This document shows positions 36,536 through 48,479 of a stretch of DNA of 64,000 bases, piece after piece. The position numbers and the translations under genes were made by a program. The notes below the pieces were generated by a model. That model was not told the origin of the DNA. It searched no databases and saw only the letters and a program-made list of their open reading frames with translations. The stretch's first letter is position 1, and each line of letters begins with the position of its first letter. The DNA is taken from contig JAYKKT010000055.1 in NCBI GenBank assembly GCA_036023115.1, positions 9,259,001-9,323,000 on the forward strand, read 5' to 3'. This DNA is from Brasenia schreberi. Lineage: Eukaryota > Streptophyta > Magnoliopsida > Nymphaeales > Cabombaceae.

Positions 36536-37231
36536 CTAGAAAAATTTTAATGTCTTAAAACCAAGGTTTTTTAATTGAATTTTGGTCATTTTGGCAAATC
36601 TCAAATTGTGAGTGGATGGAGTGGGTGAGTGCCAAATTTCTAATGATTGAGTTCCCATGGTGGGGTCAACCCTTAGAGATGAACCTAGGGATGAGAGGGC
36701 GTCTGCTATGGTGTTATCCTCTCTACTTATATGGATGAGTGTACATAACTTGAAGGAATCGACCAATTGAGTGGCAAATTCGTGGTATGATATGAGTTTT
36801 TCATTTTTGACTTGCCAAATTTTTGAAACTTGGTTTATAACAAGCATATAATCTCCAAAGACTTCAATACATGATGCACCTAGATTTTTCAAAATTTTTA
36901 GGCCTTGCATGAGTGCTTCATATTCAACCACATTATTTGAGCATGCAAAATCTAGTCGAATGTCAATTGAGATTTCCCCTTTCTCGAGAGATATGAGGAT
37001 GATTCTAATACCTACCCCTTGTTGATTCTTTGCCCCATCGAAGTACATCTTCCATACTCGATCTTCATTAAAACAATTTTCTGAAACATGGTTTTGAAAT
37101 TCATTTGCAAATATGCCTTCATCGGGCATTTCATCAAGTATGAGATACATATCTTCAAAAGGCAATTCGGCCACATGATCGGCTAGGGCTTGTCCCTTAA
37201 TGGAGTTTTGATGATAAAACTTTAAATTCAT
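36536..37231 (-). pseudogene. Gypsy RNase H domain
   Basis: It is open for 231 codons. YFDGAKNQQGVG, EYEALMQGL, FGDYMLVINQV and REDNTIADALSSL supply the four acidic residues of the RNase H active site. It begins QNSIKGQALADHVAEL, the usual linker after reverse transcriptase. Largely intact, but isolated by stops on both sides. Confidence 0.85.
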
Positions 37232-37800
37232 TTACCTAGCCTACCCGTTAGGATAGGTTTTTCAAATAAGTGCTTGATTGGATCAAGTTTAGACACTATC
37301 CAAATTTCATGATCTAGAAAATAATGTCTAAACTTTTGGCAAGCCCATACTAAGGCCAAGCACGTTTTCTCCATGGCTTGATAATTTCTTTCATATGCCA
37401 ATAGAGTTTTCGAAATGTAGTAAATAGCATACTCTTTAAGAATATCATCCTCATATTGAGCAAGCAAAGCACTCAATGCATTCGCATGAATAGAAATGTA
37501 AAGCAATAAAGGTTTTTCTTGCTTTGGAGGTTTTAAAATCGGAGGATTTATCAAATAAGTTTTTAATCTTTCAAAAGCTTTTTGGCAATCGGAATCTCAT
37601 TCAAATTTCACCCCTTTTCTAAAAAGCCTATTGAAAGGTTCGCATCTTGTTGCTACATTGGAAATAAATCTCCTAATGGCTTGAAGTCGACCTTGGAGGC
37701 TTCGGATTTAGGTCAAATTGGAGGATGAAGGCATGTCTATGATAACTCAACACTTAGAGGGGTCGACTTCTATGCCCCTTTGGCTTACAATAAAATATTA
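37228..37800 (-). pseudogene. Gypsy reverse transcriptase C-terminal part (catalytic core deleted)
   Basis: Going down the minus strand from 37800: VSQRGIEVDPSK (RT connection), then LQGRLQAIRRFISN, FNRLFRKGVKFE, then the open part 37554-37228 with PPILKPPKQEKPLLLYI, QYEDDILKEYAIYYISKTL, YERNYQAMEKTCLALVWA. The palm with the YxDD box should precede VSQRGIEV. Instead the preceding frame ends at EYHLPLEPN a few bases away. Confidence 0.85.
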
Positions 37801-38599
37801 GGTTCTAAGGGAAGATGATACTCCATGATTTTAAGGTCTAGACCCGACATGTCTTCATAAGTCCATGCAAATACATCTACATAAGATCTCAAAAATACAA
37901 TGAATGATGATCTCTCATGCTCATGTAAACATGCACCTATATCAAGGATCCTATGAAATTCGGAAAGCTTGGAGGCTTGATCTTCTTCATGAATGAGGGG
38001 ATCTTCCTCCTTGCTTTGATCATTCTTAAGTACTTTAATTTCTAAGGAAGTGTTAGGCAAGAGAAGGGAATTGTGAATAACAAGCTTGGACGATTTTGGT
38101 TTGTAAATATATACAAACTTGGAAGAACTCGAAAATGGGTTTTGTGCATGACCAATGTTTTTGAAATTTTCAAAATTTTTAATTTTTTTGTCTTTTTCAA
38201 AACACAAAGTAGAAGGATAAATATAGAGGGCTTTCTTTTTGAAATTTTCAAATATTTCCAATGTTTTTGAATTTTGAAAGTTTTCCAAATTCTTTTTTGG
38301 TTTTTCCAAATATATAAATTTTTTTAGATTTTTTTCTAAAAAGGGATCTTTCATCAAACCTACAAAGAAAACACCATGAATTAGACTCCAAATAAGAGGT
38401 CTAGGCCATAGGCTTCGATTTTAGTTGGTTCTAGGGCACCCTTGACCCAAGTGGTCTTAGGTGGTGGCTCAGGGGGTATGGATGGGGTATAGCCCAATCC
38501 ATATCGACTTGGGTTTGGACTAGGTAGGATGGGCTCTAGCCTACCTTGGTTATAGGCTCCTAGACCTTGGTAAGGTGTGTACCCCATATTCAATATCAT
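37785..38599 (-). pseudogene. Gypsy gag-pol junction region
   Basis: 38599-38381 reads MGYTPYQGLGAYNQGRLEPI, a G-patch-like motif common upstream of reverse transcriptase in this gypsy lineage. 38357-37785 ends SYVDVFAWTYEDMSGLDLKI, then EYHLPLEPN, the standard lead-in to reverse transcriptase. Gag and protease are absent; the element is cut at about 38624. Confidence 0.8.
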
Positions 38600-38624
38600 G
38601 TTCTAAGGCTTCTTGAGTTTTGAA

Positions 38625-38799
38625 AAATTAGTTAAGAAGTTGTGTTTCTTGATATTTCTTAGAAATTATATATATATATATAACTTTTTAATCGTAAATA
38701 AAAGTGTACCGCTAAATCCACTATATCGCCGCTATATCCCCGCTATCGCTATATTAAGGTCGACCACTAACAACCCGCTAACCGCTATTGATAACATAG
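38625..38799. repeat. Right terminal ~170 bp of the TIR element, right copy
   Basis: It is the counterpart of 32257-32423, here complete to the inverted-repeat end CTATTGATAACATAG. Confidence 0.9.
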
Positions 38800-38930
38800 C
38801 TCAGTTGTTCCCTGTGTGATTGTATAAGTTGAAGATTCAATGGATCGATGTCACTTTTGTTTTTTTTGGTGATATAACAAATGTATGTTGCTCAAACATC
38901 TGGATTTAGACTCTGTCCTGTTGTACTTAC

Positions 38931-39016
38931 CGATTTCATTTTGTCTCTGAACTTCATAGATTGGTAGTTCCTTGATGTTTGGTGCCTCCACTAGTTGCTG
39001 AGAGTCCAGCTGTAGC
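38931..39016 (-). other. Candidate exon of an unidentified gene
   Basis: On the minus strand an 86-bp segment reads LQLDSQQLVEAPNIKELPIY, then EVQRQNEI. It ends at a strong donor (ATCG|GTAAGTAC) and begins after ACAAG. The residue pattern looks like conserved protein, but I do not recognise the family and found no neighbouring exons. Confidence 0.35.
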
Positions 39017-42000
39017 CTTGTTTCATTGGTGATAATTAAAGCAAATAATTTCATTGGCCAATAATGCTAGAACCAGATATTGCAAGTATAATTTTTCAAT
39101 ATGAGAACATTAATTATACAGAAGGGATGATCCAAAGGGTCAGCGGAACAATCATTGTGGAAAAAGTCAGGATTCTTGAAGTTACAAAAACTATTTGCAG
39201 TAAAAGTATCATGTTTTTTAAAGCATGCAAAGGGGGAGTGACAACTTTTCAGCAACTTTTATCTGGAAATGAAAAGGATGGTGACATTTATTATCCCTAT
39301 CTCATTAGCTGTTGACTGTTGTAAACTGAAATGGGATTTCGTTGTAATGTTCTTCCCAACACATAATAATGAGTTGCAACCACATATTTCACTTTATTCT
39401 GATTTTACTAACAATGTAAATGTGAATAGATTGTCTAAAAAATGTTTTGTATCTTTGTTTAATTAAGATTATTGGTGTCTTGTCATGAATCTTATATGTT
39501 ATTCCACTCAACAATGAACTTCTTGGTAATAAGTCTAACTACTTAGGACTGGTGCATGATCCTAGAGTCGCCATTTTATGTGGATGGACAAGGTAGACTC
39601 TTTGAATTTGTTCAAAAAGAACGTGATTCAGAACCAAACCAAACCGGAACCGGCAGTTTGGTTTGGGTCTGTTCTGATCATGGCATGGTCCAGTCCGGTT
39701 CTTTGAATTTGAAGCACATGGCTTGTTGTTCTGATTCTAGATTTTCATAACATTAACTTACATGAGAAACAAAATTTAGATGGCTTGTGAAGAGGAAGAA
39801 CTCCTACAGTTGAAGGCCCTTCAATACAACCCAAATCTAACTCCAAGATTCAAAGTTCATTTTAAAGGAAAACAAATAAGGAGCAAATACTTAATTCATT
39901 TAACACATGTATAAATATTTCAAGGAGAAAAGACAAGATCCAACTTAGGGATTTGATAGCAGCCATTTGATGTTAGCAATGCTCACTATGAGCCATGCAA
40001 CATTAGTCGAGATGGGGTCCTCTAAGGCTTGAGTCTAACCCCTTTTAAGGTACATTTGAATTTTAAGCTTGGAGCCTAGCTCTAGTCCCCCATAAAATCC
40101 AATTTAATTTCTTTAGCATAAGACTTTACTCGTCCAAACCTTAGCCTATTTGAATCCCCTTTTTAACCCGACTCGTTAAAATTCTTTTAGTGTCTAAACC
40201 CATCGAGTTGAACCTAAATGAGCTTTTGTCTATATGTAGGACTTTATACATATATATATATGAGACATAAAATGATTTTCGTATGTACATATATATGGAG
40301 GTTGGTTAATTTCGTATGTGCATGAATCCTTATGCTTTGGAAATAAAGAAGCTATGGTACGTCAGTTTTTATTTGATACATATGTACATTAGACTTGACT
40401 TAGATTTAAAATATATTATATGTAAAGAATATACATATATATAATGTATATAGATTTTTATTGATATAAATTCATTTGGGAAGGGGCCTTATTGACTAGC
40501 TGAAACCACCATAATTTGTGAAAATGTGGGGCCCAACATCAGCCACTCATACGTTCGGAACTTCCTTTTAGTCGGCTGATTGTGGAGTCTTGATGCACCC
40601 ATTTGGAAAGTGGACTTATTTGACCCCACCTTTGACCTTGACCTCCCTAAGCTTGTTCGACCCATTTGACTTTGACCTCCCTTAGCTTAGTTCAGACCCA
40701 CTCAATCTTGACCCAAGCTAAGTTCGGTTCCTTTGACCTTAACTTGACCTAATCCTATTTAAGGTCTTGACCTTATATAACCTACTTGATCTCAATTGAC
40801 TCGACCCAATAAAATGTCCCGCCTAAACGAACCTGGCCCGTTCAAGCCTAGACGAGATCCAATTAACTTGATGCTTAATTCAAATGATGGACGACCTCTC
40901 TATTTATATGGAAATCAAATCAAGTCTACACCAAATGCAAAGTCAATTCCAGCCAAGGTCCATCCAAATGGAGCCGGCCAACCTAGGCTCAGACAAATGT
41001 GAACCAGGTTCATCCTTGGCTCAAAATGAGAAGTTGGCCCAACTGAAAATGAAAGTGGGCCCCTTGAGAAGATCTCTTTTTACTGAAAAAATCAGAAAAT
41101 AATAATGATAAAATCAGCTGAAAATCTCCTAGATTTGTTTTTTATTAATCTTTTGTAAATTATTTGACCTCATCAGCCCTTCTTGTAAACCATCCCTAAG
41201 CATCCTTGAGAATTTCAACAATTCTAATTCAACAGCCTGTTCACTCTTACTTTAGGTGTGTGTGTGTTCGTGGGAGTGCTCGGTCAAGGTGTGTGTTCGT
41301 GGGTGTGCTCGGTCAAGTAACCGTGCAATCTCTAATTAGGTTCTTTATTCTTCTTTTCTTTTAGTTTCTCACACTTAGTATAACATTCATCATTTAATTT
41401 TCGTTATTCTTTTGTTCGAGTCTTCCATTAATTTTGCATTATAGTTAGCATTAACTTTTTCATATTTCCATTACATTAGCCTACTATACATGCATAATAG
41501 TTGTTTTCAATTAATTGTTCGGCATATGCATTCATAAAAGTTCACGTTAGTTTTCCCTTACTAGTTTGCATTAATCTCATTAGGGGTCCTTATCCAATTA
41601 CATGCTAGTGAAAATCATCATCCAACATATTGGTTTGCATATTAGTCGTCTAGCATTCACTAGATCTCTTTATTAGTTGCATTAGGTTTCTTTTTATTTT
41701 GCGCTGTGGTCCTATTACCATTATCTTTCTAATCGCAGCCATTAGTAGTTTACGCATGCATAATTAAATAGGAATATTATGGCTCATTTGGCTGACTTAG
41801 ATTGCGTCCATGTGTCATCTGACAGACCAAGACCCAAAACACCATGCACATTATTGCATCAGCCTACATCCAAGTTTCATCTAGTCACCTTAGATAAGAA
41901 CCAGTTCTTAGCTAACCCTTTATTTCCAAACACCTCAATCCATTTGTACTAGAACACTAAACCGATCATGCCCACCTCGAATCTTAACCAGAGTGCCAAC

Positions 42001-42690
42001 AAGATAGATCCAGCAACCTAGCTAAAATTTTCAAGAAAAAAATAATAAAAAGTCACTTAGGTTAAAATCCATATACATAGAATCTAGACTATTTGGTAAC
42101 CGAAGCATCCAAACAGCCGAACATCTGACCAAGACCCCATAAACCAATCCTGGCTTGACCATACTTTAGGTTCTTTTACCTTCTCTTTGGATCACCCTCT
42201 AGATACTTATCCGTCCTCTCCAGATCATTCTTTCGAAAAATCACTTGCTTTTTTTAAACCATTCTTTGAATACTTGTCCACCCTCTCTGGACCATTCCCT
42301 AAAGAATTTCTCATCCTCTTCGGACCACGCTCAGAAGACTCTTTTGTCCTTTCCTTCGAACTATTTATCAGCCATTAGTGCCTACAATATGATTCATATA
42401 ATATGTATTAGAAATGATAGGGAAAAATAAAAAGAGATAGATAAAGGATGTACTTTGTCTATCACATTCATCATAACAAAATTGTATGTACTTTTAAGGA
42501 AACAAAAGGTAGAGGAAAGTTAATCCAACTTCCTACAATTTCTCCACTCTCTAAAAACTTCTCTACATACATAAGAAAGATAACCACCACCACAACTGCA
42601 CACTCACTATAAAAAAGTAATCACTATATCCCATAACATTATTCCCCATGATACAAAATCCTTCAATACAAGAAAAGCATTAAAACTTGA
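39017..42690. other. Long non-coding stretch, no gene recognised
   Basis: It contains GGTTTGG/ACCGGAACC-type repeats near 39640-39700, a TTGAC-rich block (40619-40803), a tandem GTGTG..GCTCGGTCAA duplication (41255-41316) and CCTCTCCGGACCATTC-like imperfect repeats (42200-42360). It may be LTR-derived, but no border or pol domain is visible. Confidence 0.5.
41255..41316 (+). repeat. Two-copy tandem repeat (29-33 bp)
   Basis: 41255-41287 and 41288-41316 share GGTGTGTG..TTCGTGGG.GTGCTCGGTCAA. Confidence 0.85.
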
Positions 42691-43572
42691 CAATTTTTTG
42701 GTAAGGAAGAGCTTTTGTAAATCCATCTCCCATTTAACTATTTGTAGAGGAATATTTGAGAATAATTATGTCATCTGCAATTGCATCAAGAATAAAATGA
42801 TGATGAATCTCGATATGCTTCCTTCTTCCGTTTAATGCTGAATTTTTTGGCATTAAAATAGATGTCTTATTGTCACAAAATATTTCTATTATTTTAGTTT
42901 GTTTTCCATACATATCTTCTAAAATTCTCCTTATTCATATTGCTTGATATGTTGCTGATATGGAAACATATTCAGATTTTAGTGATGAGAATGTTATTGA
43001 AGATTGTTTTTTGAACTCTATAAAATGATTCAGATATAAGAATAAAAATGAAACTACTTGTGCATTTTTTATCTTTAGTTGGATCTACCCAATCTCTATC
43101 AGTAAAACCAGTTACATTAAAATTATTTGTAGGCTTGTGCCATTTTCCGTAATTAGATATAGATCATATATAATTCAATATCTACTTGCTTTCCCTAAAT
43201 GATAAATCAATGAATTATGCATGAATTTTGAAATAAAAAGACTGAAAATAATATATCTAGATGGGTATGCATCAAATACATAAATCCTCCAACCATACTA
43301 ATGACATATTCCTTCTTAGCCTTTGCAGTTCCATCATCCATGATTAACTTTTTACATGCATTCATAGCAGTAGAGCAACCTTTACAATCCATTATATTCA
43401 TTTTTTTGCATAGGTCTAATACATAATAAAACAAAAATACCATTACAAGTTTGCTTAATTTGAAGCACAAGAAAAAATGCAATAGACCCAAATCAGTCAC
43501 TTCAATTTCATCCATCATACCTTTTTTAAACTTGTTAATAAGATTGGCTGATGAATTGATAAAATAATATCA

Positions 43573-43612
<40 letters not shown>
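43573..43612. repeat. (TA)n microsatellite
   Basis: About 19 TA units inside the copia reverse-transcriptase region, adjoining the 129-bp duplication. Confidence 0.95.
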
Positions 43613-43613
<1 letters not shown>

Positions 43614-43869
43614 TCATATAATGTTACCATCATTCACCTCTCTATATAAAGTAGTTTCAATTTTACTTCTTTTAAAACAATTTTGGTGAAAGTATGTATG
43701 AAGCATACTATAGCATGTTCTTGAGGTATTAAGACCATATACTCATATAATGTTACCATCATTCACCTCTCTATATAAAGTAGTTTCAATTTTACTTCTT
43801 TTAAAACAATTTTGGTGAAAGTATGTATGAAGCATACTATAGCATGTTCTTGAGGTATTAAGACCATAT
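43612..43869 (-). repeat. 129-bp tandem duplication in copia reverse transcriptase
   Basis: 43612-43740 and 43741-43869 are essentially identical (ACTCATATAATGTTACC to AAGACCATAT). Each encodes the LKKALYGLNT..FKRSKIETTLYREVNDGNI part on the minus strand. The near-perfect identity indicates a recent event. Confidence 0.95.
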
Positions 43870-45450
43870 AAAGCCTTCTTCAACCTATAAATGTTTTTTT
43901 CCTTCAACAATAGATCTCTATAGTTGCTCAACATAAAGTTCCTCATTTAAGTATCCATTTACAATGCAGATTTATTATCAAGCTTAAAACCTTTCCAATG
44001 AAATTGAGGTGCTATTGCTAAAATAATTCAGACAATTCCAATTCTCATCACACGTAAAAAAGTTTCAAAAAAATCAACCCATTCTTTTTAGCATAATCTT
44101 GATTAATATTTGGATATATTACCATTTGCATTATCCTTTACCAGATACACCTATTTGATGCCAATTACATCCTTTTTTTGGTGGCAGGACTACTAGCTCC
44201 CATGTCTCATTTGATGTCAATTGCATCCTTCTCTAAAACTTAAAGCCCGAAATTAGTGTCCCTTGAGCTAACTCTTTTTCCTTTTGGAGTTCCTTTCGCT
44301 CAACTTTATTTTTGTCCTATTTTCAAAAACTCTTTTCATCAAAAACATCTCATCAAATAATTAATTTTTTGGAGACAAGATTATATAAACGATAACCTTT
44401 TGTAACATCATAATATCCAACAAATATATATTTTTCACTCTTTTTACCCATTCTAAAGTAATCATTTGATTCAATTAAAGCATAACACATGCACCCAAAA
44501 AATACGTAAGTTACCCCATTAGGCTTGTATTTCCACCAAGCTTTATAGTGGGTTTTTTATGTATTGCTCTTATTGGTGAGGTATTAAGAAGATAAACATG
44601 ATGTTATCACTGCTTCTGTCAAAAATCATTTGGAAGATGACTTTCACTCAACATACTTAAAGTTATTTCAACAATCATTTTATTTTTCCTTTCAACAACC
44701 CCATTCTGTTTCAGTGTCTTTCTTATTCTCAATTGTATGCATATGCGACTTGTCTTTCCTCTTCCTAAGCACACTTAGTTATAAGTTTATTAATTGACCA
44801 TTAATCTTTAGTGTGTTATAGGAAACCGTAAATAGGTCAAACTCAGCTAGTAATGTTTATAAGATAAAATGGATCAAGAAAATGTCTGAAATGGTGGCAT
44901 TGAGACCATTCAATTTTTCTGCAATGCCACGCATAGCCATGATGTATTCCCTTATATTTCCTTTTCTTGGGTACTGCATGGAAGTGGATTTTTAAATCAA
45001 GGCACATGCTTTAGCTTTATCAGATCGAACAAATTGTTTTTCAATCGTATCCATATAAACAATCACCTCAGTATTAGGAGTCACATGACCTCTAATATAC
45101 CTAGGCACATATTGTAAGTTTGTAACATATACAAAAGAGATAGTCTATTAGATCTTTCTCATTTAGCATACTCAACCTTTGCATCTACATTGCTTTCATC
45201 AGTAGCTACTTCAAGAGCATCCACCTGAAAGTAAAGGTCTAAGTCCATCAAGCCCAATTGAAACATCACAATTTCCACTCAAAGAAGTTTGTGCCATTCA
45301 ACAAAGGTACCTGAATTTACCTAAATGCCAATTGGAAACATCATACTCGCTATATTTCATATTTCAACAAAATTTGATCGAGACATTATATAATTAAACA
45401 ATTAATCCTTCTTACTTGACATCACATTAGTGAGAAAACCAAATCATTTG

Positions 45451-46374
45451 AGTTAAAGGTTCAATACATGATGTTCCATAATTCAATCACAATTTGGATA
45501 AAATGTATAAAAACATTTAAAGTACGCTAAAGTCACCTTATAATATGTAAGAATCAACAATACATATTCATTATAGGAAAAATATTGCCCTGCTACATGT
45601 ATGCCCAATTTGTCCTTAAATATGGTTTTGCATAATATTTTATCTGTTAAGCAAAATGCTAAGAAGACACATGATAAAATAATAATATTGTTTTTAAGAA
45701 AAAGCCTTAATTACCTTAAAATATGCTTCATGAAATCAAAATAATATTGAAGCATAATATTAAGGACTAAATTAAAATAAACAACAAGGTTTATTTTAAT
45801 ACAAAAGTTGGTGAAATCTAGAAATTCTCTATTTTCTAATGATTTTTGTCATTTTGTTTATGATCATGATAAAAAAATTTATCTCATATATAAAAAAATT
45901 AACCTCATTAACCATAAATCTCATAGAAAAATTCAATAGAAAATTAATTAAAATCAATGACAAGAACCTATTGTGATGGCATTTGATGAATTGTATGTGA
46001 TACCTTGATACGCCATGTCATTGATCCTTGATACGGAAGATCACCTTTGCTTTTATAGAGAAAGTTTCTCATATGATGAGAACTCGAAGAGTTGTTGCGT
46101 GATTGTAAACGTTAGATAGGGATACTGCTTTATACTACAGATTCCATAAATGTTATGGTATTCCCGAAGCACCACTATCTCAAGAATCGAAAAAGTTTAT
46201 CGAGAAATGAGAGAGTTCCTTGGTAATTGAAAGAATTCCTCGAGAAATGAGAGTTTCTTAAGAAACAAAAAGGTTATCTTGATAATTAGAAAGCTTAAGT
46301 TTTATAAGTCAAATTAGGATATTTATCCAACACAAAATTTTTAAGAAAAACACCAATAAGCTAAAAGAACGTAC
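45451..46374. other. AT-rich non-coding stretch
   Basis: It could contain the 5' LTR of the minus-strand copia, but no TG..CA borders or primer-binding site were recognised. Confidence 0.35.
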
Positions 46375-46520
46375 CTTTTGTTCAAAAGGAATGAATTTTC
46401 CTTCTTTGGATCGACATGTGCATTGCTTTGACCACTCACCATCTCCAACGCCAGCACTCCAAAGCTGAAAACATCTACGTTGTCTGTTAGATACCCCTAC
46501 ATAGCAGACTCAAGACGGGA
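46375..46520 (-). pseudogene. Receptor-like kinase exon fragment (LRR-VIII-2 type)
   Basis: It reads LESAM, stop, GYLTDNVDVFSFGVLALEMV, then SGQSNAHVDPKKENSFLLNK, ending at donor AAAAG|GTACGT. This matches kinase subdomains VIII-IX of LRR-VIII-2 receptor kinases (APEYAMRGYLTDKADVYSFGVV). A TAG replaces the Arg codon before GYLTD and no flanking kinase exons were found, so this is a relic. Confidence 0.75.
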
Positions 46521-46978
46521 GAGATTCATGTGCGGTTCTTTCAATGATGAATCTATGAATGTCCATGTATAATTCGGTTTGGTCTGTAGATTGCCAAGTC
46601 ACTGATGAACTCCAGAGTTTCACGATTGTTTGAACATAATCTGGTCGTCTCTCGCTCGGCATAAGAACAAACCCAGTAAGTTACTTTATTCAGGAGCATT
46701 CTACATATAACATCACAGTATTTGGACAAAATTATCTTTGCAACTGCCCTGCAAAACCTTGTTTTGCATTGCCACGTTAAGGAACTGCTAGGCAACTCTG
46801 TTCCTGTGAGCAGTATTTATGACAGCAGTATATGGCTGATGAAATCAATTCAATTTGGAAAAAGAGATCAAACATGGGGAGTATACTAATATTTATGAGT
46901 ATGACAACATGATATAAATTTTAAAAAGGATTTAAACATAAAAAATGAAGTTAATGAGTAGGAAGTATAGTTTCTTAC

Positions 46979-47070
46979 TTGCTCATGGATAGGAAGTAGT
47001 TGAGAATGCTCTATAAACTCCCTTGATGGACAAGGAAATGGATTTTCTTCATCAAAAGAGTCAGAACCCT
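46979..47070 (-). other. Candidate exon of an unidentified gene
   Basis: The minus strand reads HEGSDSFDEENPFPCPSREF, then IEHSQLLPIHEQ, ending at a consensus donor CAA|GTAAGA. The upstream border is unclear. I do not recognise the protein. It could belong with the kinase relic 0.5 kb away or be independent. Confidence 0.3.
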
Positions 47071-48479
47071 CGTGTAACAATCAAGTAAATCATTTTCAGT
47101 GACGGTACTATTGTATGTATGTGAAACAAACGCGCACTGCATAATTAGGATACGAGCTGAGAAGAAAATGATATTGAAGACTAAGAAAAGGAAAAGATTC
47201 TATGATGCATATTGTGATCTCTTTACGCACATTGCACACTGCATACTGATCTCTCTATGCACACTGCACACAAACATAAGTAGCAGACATGCAAAGAAAA
47301 AAGGACCAGGAATACTAGGTAGAACACATGAGCTGATGCAGACAAAAGATCTAATACAGTAGAACACAATCACTCCAAAACGTCTCTATCGAATTCATGC
47401 CACCAAATATCTAATCCCATACCGAGAGAAAGTTCGCTAGTATTTTACCTAAACAAATTTCAATTTAACATGCGAAGCCTAATTGTGGTTCCTACAACCT
47501 ATACAATATTTGAATGCTTGTTTTCCCATCCACAAATTTGTTTCAATAATCAGAAAAATATAGCCAATGGAAAATGAGAGAACGAGAGATGGTCATCCAT
47601 CAATGGAGATGAGATGGAGATTCATTAGAGAAAGAGAGAAAGGGGGTGGGGGGGAGAACTAATTGATACCTGGTGGTTGGAGATGGATCATAAGGAGGGA
47701 TCGACTAGGATGAGCATAGGTCTAAGCAAGGTGGAGAGAGGGTGATGCCTCACTCAATCAGATTTGAGCCAAACAATCGGGAGGACAGAGAGTCTAAACA
47801 CGTGATGACTCAAGGAGAGTCACTCGCTTGATCAGATTTGGCATCCAACGATCACGAGAGTTGAGCAGAGAGATAGCGATAGAGAGAGAGAGAGAGATGA
47901 AGTCCGAAGAGGAACTAGGACACAGTTTGGTTTTTTAATTAATTCCAAATCCAAATTCTGCTCACCCCTAAGTGCAAAGACGGCCAAAATTGTAATTGGT
48001 TTGAGAAGCCTCATAAATTCTTCTTGTCCGCAAACCAAATGTCCTCACATGACGAAGATGGAGATCTATAAAGAGAGACTTTGTAATCCTACATTCAGAA
48101 ATAACCAATGAGAAGCTCGAGAATAGATCTCGGGACCTCCTCACACGCTGCTGTGCTATGGATGTTCAAAAATCACTAGCACGAAATGGGTTTATTCCGA
48201 CTGTGGGCAGTGGATTATTCAGAACAACTGGAATAAGGTATTGCATTTTCTGGCTTTTCAACAATCAGGATGTTGAAGAAAAACCAGAGGAATTGGTTTT
48301 TTCATAAATCTTACTGTTACACAATTGGAATAACGTTTCCACAATTTCCACCGTTAGACAATCGGAAAAAGGAATGAAGAACAGTCTTAATTGAGTCCAA
48401 TGAATGATTTCACCCAGAAGGAATTTTTTCCCTTTTGTCTCTCCGGCCTGAGACTGCCATAGTTTCCTTCAATCGTCAT
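47071..48479. other. Non-coding stretch
   Basis: It contains a short (GA)n run at about 47878-47897 and GA-rich leader-like sequence (47570-47660). No gene was recognised. Confidence 0.5.

Larger units (their letters stand above)
30924..38799. mobile_element. Terminal-inverted-repeat DNA transposon (hAT-like, 8-bp target duplication) containing a nested gypsy element
   Basis: The left end CTATGTTATCAATAG (30924-30938) and right end CTATTGATAACATAG (38785-38799) are perfect 15-bp inverted repeats. Both are immediately flanked by CTCAGTTG (30916-30923 and 38800-38807), an 8-bp target-site duplication as made by hAT-type transposases. No transposase was found inside, so the element is non-autonomous. 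Without the gypsy insertion it would be about 1.7 kb. The interior also carries a piece of another gypsy polyprotein and a 43-bp duplicated GC-rich block. Confidence 0.8.
42700..45450 (-). mobile_element. Decayed copia retrotransposon (gag to RNase H)
   Basis: Reading down the minus strand from 45430 the domain order is full-length: gag (ATDESNVDAKVEYAK.ERSNRLSL; SLLYM; then NTSW), integrase C-terminus (NGVVERKN, SHLPNDF, NTSPIRAIH), KGYRLYNLVSKKLI near 44370, reverse transcriptase (YRLKKALYGLNTSRTCYS, FKRSKIETTLY at 43946-43743; TDLGLLHFFL, VGGFMYL, HLDILFSV at 43518-43207) and RNase H (FTDRDWVDPTK near 43090). Every domain has stops. No LTRs or primer-binding site could be fixed. Confidence 0.8.
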
